Source of the DNA: an uncultured Pedobacter sp.
Lineage (GTDB): Bacteria > Bacteroidota > Bacteroidia > Sphingobacteriales > Sphingobacteriaceae
Assembly: GCA_938008555.1 (NCBI GenBank)
Contig: CALLKE010000134.1
Coordinates: 1-58,499, forward strand
DNA: 58,499 nt
Direction of reading: 5' to 3'
Shown here: positions 53,794 to 58,499 of the stretch, in pieces
How positions within the stretch are numbered: position 1 is the stretch's first letter
Layout: each line of letters opens with the position of its first letter
Made by a program: the position numbers and the translations under genes
Notes under the pieces: model-generated
Databases searched by the model: none
The model's input: only the letters and a program-made list of their open reading frames with translations
What the model was told of the DNA's origin: nothing

Positions 53794-54794
53794 TGATGAA
53801 TTGGCTGCACGACTTTTTGTTAAGATATAAGCCTTATTATTTATTTATTGAATGGACAAAAAGGTTGATCGTGCCAGTTTTTGGCCATGTATCTTTATAT
53901 ATCGTTGGAAGTTTTTTTTTAAAGGAGATAAACAAAGGATCGCTAGCTAACAAAGCTTCTTCTTTAGCATATAGTTTTATGCTAGCGATTTTCCCTGCGA
54001 TTATATTTTTATTTGCACTGATACCTTACATTCCAATAGCAAACTTTCAACAACAATTATTAGAGCTCATTGATCTAGTTCTACCTCAAAATGCCTATAT
54101 GGCCGTTGAGGCTACATTAGACGATATTGTGAAAAATCAAAATAGTGGGCTATTGTCTTTTGGTTTTTTATTTGCACTGATATTTGCTACCAATGGCATT
54201 CATAATCTGATGGAGGCCTTCAATAAATCATCATTAATTATAGAAACAAGGACGTGGCTGAAGCAGCGTTTTATTGCATTGGTATTGACAATGTTGACCG
54301 TATCTGCACTTATTTCTGGGCTTATTATCATCACCCTAGGTGAATATTTTTTCGATTTTCTAAAAAGTGAATTTCTTTTTAAGGATTCTTTTTGGTTATA
54401 TGTGATTGCCTTTGCCCGTTGGATTACATTGATAGCAATTTATTTTACAACTACATCTATTTTATACCGGTATGGTCCGGCAACTACAGAGAAATGGCAC
54501 TTTTTTAGTGCAGGATCATTTATGGCAACTGTATTAGCTGTTTTTACTTTTTGGGGATTTGCATTTTATATTAATCATTTTAGTACATACAACAAGCTTT
54601 ACGGTTCAATTGGCACATTGATTGTAATTATGGTGTGGTTGTATTTAAACTCGTTTATCCTGCTGTTAGGATTCGAATTTAATGCAAGTATTGATCTTTC
54701 TAAACGAAGTATTAAAGTGCCTTCTTATCCAGTAAATACATTTAGAGCCCCTTCAGCAGGAAAATTACCGACAGAAAGTGATTTTTTAGAATAA
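53793..54794 (+). CDS. YihY/BrkB family membrane protein
   Basis: 333 residues with about six hydrophobic segments. Typical blocks: SLAYSFMLAIFPAIIFLFALIPYIP, ATNGIHNLMEAFNKSS, YRYGPATTEKWHFFSAGSFMATVLAVFTFWGFAFYINHFSTYNKLYGSIGTLIVIMVWLYLNS-type ending. Once called RNase BN by mistake; function in the membrane is unknown. Either of two adjacent ATGs (53793, 53796) may start it. Confidence 0.93.
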   Translation: MMNWLHDFLLRYKPYYLFIEWTKRLIVPVFGHVSLYIVGSFFLKEINKGSLANKASSLAYSFMLAIFPAIIFLFALIPYIPIANFQQQLLELIDLVLPQNAYMAVEATLDDIVKNQNSGLLSFGFLFALIFATNGIHNLMEAFNKSSLIIETRTWLKQRFIALVLTMLTVSALISGLIIITLGEYFFDFLKSEFLFKDSFWLYVIAFARWITLIAIYFTTTSILYRYGPATTEKWHFFSAGSFMATVLAVFTFWGFAFYINHFSTYNKLYGSIGTLIVIMVWLYLNSFILLLGFEFNASIDLSKRSIKVPSYPVNTFRAPSAGKLPTESDFLE

Positions 54795-54850
54795 TTATTT
54801 GCTGATTATCTGCATTTTATATCTTTTTTTTGTGAAAAAACGAAGATCTA

Positions 54851-54881
54851 TTTGCAGAATCACCCATAGTTTGTACTTTTG
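54851..54881 (+). promoter_or_regulatory. Promoter of tRNA-Ser (TTTG-N19-TACTTTTG)
   Basis: TTTG at 54851-54854 and TACTTTTG at 54874-54881, 19 bases apart, match the Bacteroidota promoter. Its distance to the tRNA 5' end (5 bases) fits a start at the first tRNA base. Confidence 0.85.
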
Positions 54882-54885
54882 CGCC

Positions 54886-54970
54886 GGAGAGTTGGCAGAG
54901 TGGTCGATTGCGGCGGTCTTGAAAACCGTTGACTGTCAAAGGTCCGGGGGTTCGAATCCCTCACTCTCCG
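54886..54970 (+). tRNA. tRNA-Ser (UGA)
   Basis: 85 bases. The acceptor GGAGAGT pairs with ACTCTCC, the anticodon loop CTTGAAA has anticodon TGA, a long variable arm follows (class II tRNA), and the T loop reads GGTTCGAATCC. CCA is not encoded. A discriminator G is present, as in serine tRNAs. It marks the left border of the right-hand Rhs island. Confidence 0.95.
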
Positions 54971-54974
54971 CATC

Positions 54975-55020
54975 AAAAATAAAACCCCATAAATTTTTAA
55001 ATTTATGGGGTTTTATTTTT
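54975..55020. terminator. Terminator of tRNA-Ser, 20-bp perfect stem
   Basis: AAAAATAAAACCCCATAAAT (54975-54994) and its exact reverse complement (55001-55020) flank a 6-base loop. A-rich and T-rich ends give U-tails on both strands. Confidence 0.9.
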
Positions 55021-55076
55021 GATATACACCTATGGCAATCGCATGAAAAAAAGAAGCATTCTTGTTTGAAGAGTGC

Positions 55077-55103
55077 TTTTGAAAGCATTTTTTGCTTTCA
55101 AAA
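55077..55103. repeat. Palindrome upstream of the transposase relic
   Basis: TTTTGAAAGCA and TGCTTTCAAAA pair perfectly (11 bp) around a 5-T loop, just before the transposase start. Could be a terminator or an insertion-sequence end. Confidence 0.55.
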
Positions 55104-55106
55104 ACG

Positions 55107-55605
55107 ATGAACATTAAGGAATACTTTTCTAGCCTTGAAGACACGCGTGTGCAAGGTATGATTCTACACTTTTTAACAGATATCATAGCCATAGCTACTT
55201 TAGCAGGATGTGAAGAGTGGCAGGACATAGCGGAACGTGGTCAGAGTTATGAGTCAGATCTCAAAAAATAGCTAGAGCTTCCGCATTGGATCCCTTCTCA
55301 CGATACCCTTGCGGGTTTTCTCTATACTTGACCCACAAGCATTTATGAGTTGTTTTGTATCCTGGGTAAAAGATGTTTTCGATCTTTCTGATGACAAATT
55401 AATCAGTATCGATGGCAAAAGTCTTCGAAGTTCATCAGATGTGAGTAAAGGAAAGGCTATGCTTCATATGGTTGGTGCTTGGGCTAGTGAGTCTTGTATT
55501 AGCTTGGCAGGGATTCCTGCAGCTGAAAAAAGCAATGAAATAACTGCCATTCCAGCTATTGGGGAATTAGTAGATGTAGAAGGAGCTATCATTACTATAG
55601 ATGTC
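55107..55605 (+). pseudogene. ISAs1-family (H-repeat-type) transposase remnant
   Basis: From ATG 55107 the frame reads FSSLEDTRVQGM ... LTDIIAIATLAGCEEWQDIAERGQ, typical of ISAs1/H-repeat transposases. It then meets a TAG at 55269-55271 (codon 55), continues LELPHWIPSHDTLAG, and needs a +1 shift near 55308 to resume RVFSILDPQAF ... DKLISIDGKSLRSS ... GKAMLHMVGAWASE ... EKSNEITAIPAI ... ITID. The IDGK and ITID blocks carry catalytic aspartates. It is cut at about 55605, where antisense Rhs sequence starts. In E. coli the same IS type (H-repeat) is associated with Rhs loci. Confidence 0.88.
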
Positions 55606-55926
55606 ATTTCCCAAACAAGTTCTCCGACATCGTTAAAACATTGAACCGGTCTACCGATATAATCCGACACAATGCTGTATCGCTGGCCATTAATGAGCTT
55701 GGCAATGGGGGTGTAGCTGCCGTCTTCGTACACCCAGGTGGTTAAATTATCGGTGGGCTCCTTCTCGTACGATATTTCACCCAGTTCGCTCGTTTGTAGC
55801 TGTGGGCGTTGCTCGGTGGGATAACTCCATTCGTGTAGCAGCACGTTGCCATCCCAAAGGTAGCGTGTGGTTTTCTTTGAGCCGATTTTTGCGGTACGGC
55901 GGCCTAGGGCATCGTGATAAAAAACA
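55606..55926 (-). pseudogene. Truncated Rhs core fragment
   Basis: On the minus strand it reads DALGRRTAKIGSKKTTRYLWDG ... WVYEDGSYTPIAKLINGQRYSIVSDYIGRPVQCFNDVGELVWE and stops abruptly where the transposase relic begins. It matches 1926-2235 of the left Rhs gene. It starts right after the terminator of the upstream immunity gene and has no promoter or start. A silent repeat left by tip exchange. Confidence 0.88.
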
Positions 55927-55927
55927 A

Positions 55928-55950
55928 GAGCCACTCATTGCGAATGGCTC
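55928..55950 (-). terminator. Terminator after the first GIY-YIG immunity gene
   Basis: On the minus strand GAGCCA and TGGCTC form a stem with a short inner pair, followed by TTGTTTTTT. It ends the immunity gene and directly abuts the Rhs relic. A related hairpin follows the other immunity gene (57313). Confidence 0.75.
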
Positions 55951-55957
55951 CTACACT

Positions 55958-56614
55958 TTATATCAAGTTTTTTGAGGAATCTACATTTTTTAGACGCTCC
56001 TTAGCTTTCAGATACCAAAAAGGATATTCACCAGGAAAGCCCGCTTCTTTTAGTTCGCTGTAATATTTATACGGGTCATACCATGTAGGGTTTTCTTCTA
56101 CAAAAGGCAAATCAAGTGATATTTGTAGTAAAACCTGGATGCCCTCATGAGCATATCCTCCATTTGATCCACAAAGTTTAAAGTCGGGGCAGCTTGGGAC
56201 TTTTGAATAGGTCATATCATAAATCGTCTTCACCCAATAAAAAAATCTAATGTTTTTCAACACAGATTCGGCGAAATCTAGATTTAGATTATCAAAAATG
56301 CAAAAATAGCCATTTGTCCATCCTCTTCTATTGGTATTTATAGGGGGCAACAACAATCTTTTCTTTAACAAATCATCCTTGATTTGTGATATAGAAATCT
56401 CACTGAATGTAGCATACCTTGTTTCTAAAAAAACACAAGTTATCATGGTGCCTTCTCCCAGAGATGGGTCTAAATAGTTATGTAGAACAATGCTAGCATA
56501 AAAAAAATTGTTGAGTTTGTAATAAAAAACATCACCAATTTTAAATTTTGGTCTGCTCTTTTTTATTAGCTCAAATGTGTTTGTTCCAGTCATAGTGTTA
56601 GTATTTATTTGCAT
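55958..56614 (-). CDS. Immunity protein (Imm26-like) of Rhs module A
   Basis: 218 residues. The start is ATG 56614, overlapping the toxin stop by about 10 bases; an in-frame ATG at 56593 (MTGTNTFELIKKS) aligns better with the paralogue at 57345 and may be the true start. It reads PKFKIGDVFYYKLNNFFYASIVLHNY ... GEGTMITCVFLE ... LLLPPINTNRRGWTNGYF, a GDVFxxxxxxxxxxxIVL pattern that I remember from Imm26-type immunity proteins. No signal peptide, so cytoplasmic. About 75-80 percent identical by eye to the paralogue. Confidence 0.75.
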   Translation of the reverse strand: MQINTNTMTGTNTFELIKKSRPKFKIGDVFYYKLNNFFYASIVLHNYLDPSLGEGTMITCVFLETRYATFSEISISQIKDDLLKKRLLLPPINTNRRGWTNGYFCIFDNLNLDFAESVLKNIRFFYWVKTIYDMTYSKVPSCPDFKLCGSNGGYAHEGIQVLLQISLDLPFVEENPTWYDPYKYYSELKEAGFPGEYPFWYLKAKERLKNVDSSKNLI

Positions 56615-57153
56615 TTCATTTTTTTTGACTTGTCTATCCCTATTTTTTCAGCTATTTTCCCGTCATTGGATAGGATCCAATCTTCACCCCATTCTACGGC
56701 TTCTCGATAGATTTTGCGTTTGGGATTTATACTATTGATTTTATTATTTAAATGCTCCATTCCCTTATTATCAATAATGGCTTGTTCTACACACCTAGAT
56801 TGATTTTTTGTTAGATGTCCAGTATTTTCTAGTTTTTTTATTTCTCCATTTTGACCTCCATGTTGTACAAACCGTCTTGGAAAATTATTTGTAATACCAG
56901 TATACGAATCACTCATATAATTTGAATAGTTACTTTTCCCTTTAGCTAACCAAAAACTAAAGTCTGTTAATCCAAAGATGTCTACCAAAATATTAGAATC
57001 CTTCACATAGGCATATATATTTAACCCTCCCTCGATCGATATTGGATCCCGACTGATATACACCCCACTCCCCGAATCATAATACCGAAACCGATTATAG
57101 TAAAGCCCACCCAACTCCTCATCCTCATACTGCCCCATCTGCTTGAAAGGCAT
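56605..57153 (-). CDS. Rhs tip with GIY-YIG-like nuclease toxin (module A)
   Basis: 182 residues from the first Met (57153); it continues in frame from the upstream Rhs relic across a nonsense codon, so it has no intact N-terminus. Residues 1-65 are the conserved Rhs end (GQYEDEELGGLYYNRFRYYD, DPISIEGGLNIYAYVKDSN, VDIFGL). Residues 66-182 carry the toxin: a YTGITNNFPRRFVQHG block (GIY-YIG-type Tyr, Gly, Arg and His), NQSRCVEQAIIDNKG with the metal-binding Glu, then NKINSINPKRKIYREAVEWGEDW. This is the usual layout of Rhs-linked GIY-YIG DNases. Probably silent as an orphan. Confidence 0.8.
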   Translation of the reverse strand: MPFKQMGQYEDEELGGLYYNRFRYYDSGSGVYISRDPISIEGGLNIYAYVKDSNILVDIFGLTDFSFWLAKGKSNYSNYMSDSYTGITNNFPRRFVQHGGQNGEIKKLENTGHLTKNQSRCVEQAIIDNKGMEHLNNKINSINPKRKIYREAVEWGEDWILSNDGKIAEKIGIDKSKKMKCK

Positions 57154-57312
57154 AAAGCCTCGTTCCCCCTTTAAATCCTTCAGCCTGCCTTAAATGTCAT
57201 AATCCGTCTCCCAGATTAGCTCACCGGTATCATTAAAGCACTGAACGGGCCGGCCAATATAGTCTGAGACAATACTATACCGCTGGTCATTAATGAGTTT
57301 GCTGATAAACAT
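57154..57312 (-). pseudogene. Rhs core relic upstream of module A, with nonsense codon
   Basis: On the minus strand: SKLINDQRYSIVSDYIGRPVQCFNDTGELIWETDYDI then TAA in place of Tyr, followed by GRLKDLKGERGF and MPFKQMG in the same frame. The segment GRDKGTDIWGRPVWEEVDK of the intact Rhs is missing here. It links module B's terminator to module A's toxin. Confidence 0.82.
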
Positions 57313-57340
57313 AAGAGCCACTCAGTTTCGAGCAGCTCTT
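57313..57340 (-). terminator. Hairpin after the second immunity gene
   Basis: AAGAGC and GCTCTT pair across a loop on the minus strand, with a weak T-rich tail. Same position as the hairpin at 55928, just after the immunity stop. Confidence 0.5.
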
Positions 57341-57344
57341 GTGT

Positions 57345-57974
57345 TTATATCAAGTTTTTTGACGAATCCACGTTCTTTAGCCGTTCTTTAGCTTTCAAAT
57401 ACCAAAATGGATATTCACCCGGAAAGCCTGCTTCTTTTAACTCTCTGTAGTATTTATAAGGATCATACCATGTCGGGTTTTCTTCAGAAAATGGCAAATC
57501 AAGTGAGATTTGTAGTAAAACCTGGATACCCTCATATGCATATCCTCCTGTTGGCCCACAAAGTTTAAAATCTGGGCATTCTGGCACTTCTGAATAGCTC
57601 ATATTATAAATTGTTTCTACCCCATAAAAAAATCTAATCTCTTTCAATACAGATTCTGCGAAATCTAAACTTACATTATCAATAATGGCAAAATAGCCAT
57701 GAGTCCAACCTCTTCTATTCGTATTTGTAGGTGGTAATAACAATCTTTTATTCAGTAGATCATCTTTAATTTGTTGAATAGATATTTTACTAACTGTAGC
57801 ATATTTTGTTTCTAGAAAAGCACAAGTAATCATGGTGCCTTCTCCTAGAGATGGCTTTAGATAATTATGCAGAACGATTCCTGCATAAAACGAATTGCCT
57901 ATTTTATAGTAAAATATATCACCTGTTTTTATTTTAGGCCTGCTTTTTTTTATTAACTCGAGTGTATTTCCCAT
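57345..57974 (-). CDS. Immunity protein (Imm26-like) of Rhs module B
   Basis: 209 residues from ATG 57974, which overlaps the toxin stop by one base. Paralogue of the 55958 gene: PKIKTGDIFYYKIGNSFYAGIVLHNYL, GEGTMITCAFLE, LLPPTNTNRRGWTHGYF, and an identical C-terminal YPFWYLKAKERLKNVDSS. Divergence between the two lies mainly in the middle. Their toxins also differ, so each immunity protein may be specific for its own toxin. Cytoplasmic, no signal peptide. Confidence 0.75.
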   Translation of the reverse strand: MGNTLELIKKSRPKIKTGDIFYYKIGNSFYAGIVLHNYLKPSLGEGTMITCAFLETKYATVSKISIQQIKDDLLNKRLLLPPTNTNRRGWTHGYFAIIDNVSLDFAESVLKEIRFFYGVETIYNMSYSEVPECPDFKLCGPTGGYAYEGIQVLLQISLDLPFSEENPTWYDPYKYYRELKEAGFPGEYPFWYLKAKERLKNVDSSKNLI

Positions 57975-58499
57975 TATTTACATTTTATTTTTTCCAATTT
58001 GTTTAATCCAATTTTTTTAGCGACTCCTTGATCGTTTCTCTTCACCCAATCTTCACCCCAGTCTACCGCTTCTTTGTAGATATCACGTTTAGGATTGATG
58101 CTATTTATTTTATTATTCAAATTTTCTATGCCTCTATTATTAATAATAGCTTGTTCTACACACCTAGATTGGTTTTTTGTAAGATTTCCGGTATTCTTTA
58201 GCTCTTCTAACCTTCCATTTTCTATTCCATGTTCTGCAAATCTTCTTTTAAAATCATTGGTAATGCCAGTATATGTGTCACTAATATAGTTTGAGTAATT
58301 ACTTTTTCCTTTAGCTAACCAAGTATTAAAATCTGTTAATCCAAAAATATCTACCCAAATATTGGAATCCCTCACGTAGGCATAGATATTTAACCCTCCC
58401 TCAATAGAAATTGGGTCTTGAGAAATGTAAACCCCAGATTGACTATCATAATACCTAAACCGATTGTAGTAAAGCCCACCCAGCTCTTCATCCTCATAC
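57974..58499 (-). CDS. Rhs protein C-terminus with GIY-YIG-like toxin (module B), 5' beyond window
   Basis: The minus-strand frame is open to the right edge: YEDEELGGLYYNRFRYYDSQSGVYISQDPISIEGGLNIYAYVRDSNIWVDIFGL, then the toxin domain DFNTWLAKGKSNYSNYISDTYTGITNDFKRRFAEHG ... NQSRCVEQAIINNRG ... PKRDIYKEAVDWGEDW. GIY-YIG residues are as in module A, and the two toxins are about 70 percent identical by eye. This copy could be the live tip of a full Rhs protein outside the window; the internal Met at 58375 is not a real start. Confidence 0.85.
   Translation of the reverse strand, partial: YEDEELGGLYYNRFRYYDSQSGVYISQDPISIEGGLNIYAYVRDSNIWVDIFGLTDFNTWLAKGKSNYSNYISDTYTGITNDFKRRFAEHGIENGRLEELKNTGNLTKNQSRCVEQAIINNRGIENLNNKINSINPKRDIYKEAVDWGEDWVKRNDQGVAKKIGLNKLEKIKCK

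Noticed and set aside
54799..55110. 103-codon reading frame across the tRNA
   Set aside because: It runs straight through tRNA-Ser and its terminator; the tRNA evidence is decisive.

Overview
The window looks like a chromosomal contig from a low-G+C member of the Bacteroidota, most plausibly order Sphingobacteriales (Pedobacter/Sphingobacterium-like). Pointers are TAnnTTTG promoter boxes (seen before tRNA-Ser, rpsO and the SRP RNA), a futalosine-pathway menaquinone enzyme (MqnC), the Bacteroidota-type fused GlmU-like protein, a fused alpha/beta 2-oxoacid dehydrogenase E1, Mpl murein recycling and a carboxypeptidase-regulatory-like TonB-dependent receptor. Genus cannot be fixed by eye. Bases 1-23 match the end of the Illumina TruSeq adapter, so the left edge is a sequencing artefact, and both contig ends lie inside Rhs genes, a typical repeat-caused assembly break.

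Layout. (1) 24-3850: Rhs island, with a 5'-truncated Rhs protein with a C-terminal toxin domain, two small immunity-type genes and a displaced Rhs fragment. (2) 3867-25883: mostly housekeeping: priA, DUF423, a serine recombinase, SCO1, an OPT transporter, a HAD phosphatase, transaldolase, the SRP RNA, rhodanese, glmU-like/tpiA/prmA, mpl, an XRE regulator, a GNAT-like protein, scpB, mqnC, a 2-oxoacid dehydrogenase E1 and ligA. (3) 26095-36465: an accessory locus I read as a peptidase-containing ABC exporter (C39-ABC plus HlyD-like protein) with its own large cargo proteins. Two cargo genes share a long N-terminal region ending in a double glycine, and each is followed by a polytopic membrane protein that is the probable immunity partner. 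A third, leaderless cargo C-terminus with its own immunity gene is a silent cassette. (4) 36686-54794: TonB-dependent receptor, cytosine and adenine deaminases, gap, two GlcNAc-kinase-like genes flanking a Nudix-type regulator, rpe, pnp, rpsO, ddl, PASTA protein, mltG, two thioesterases and a YihY/BrkB protein. (5) 54851-58499: tRNA-Ser(UGA), then a decayed ISAs1/H-repeat-type transposase and two tandem minus-strand Rhs-tip/GIY-YIG toxin/immunity modules running off the right edge.

The main theme of the accessory DNA is interbacterial competition. Two unrelated toxin delivery formats (Rhs and C39-ABC export) both show orphan toxin-immunity cassettes joined to fragments of conserved sequence that could act as recombination donors. 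The C39-ABC cargo locus is the best candidate for an under-described system: the propeptide is unusually long (about 81 residues), the cargo is protein-sized, the candidate immunity proteins are multi-pass membrane proteins (one an internal duplication), and a decayed copy of the transporter's own 5' end lies upstream of each cargo gene. Everything here is from reading the sequence; no database search was run.
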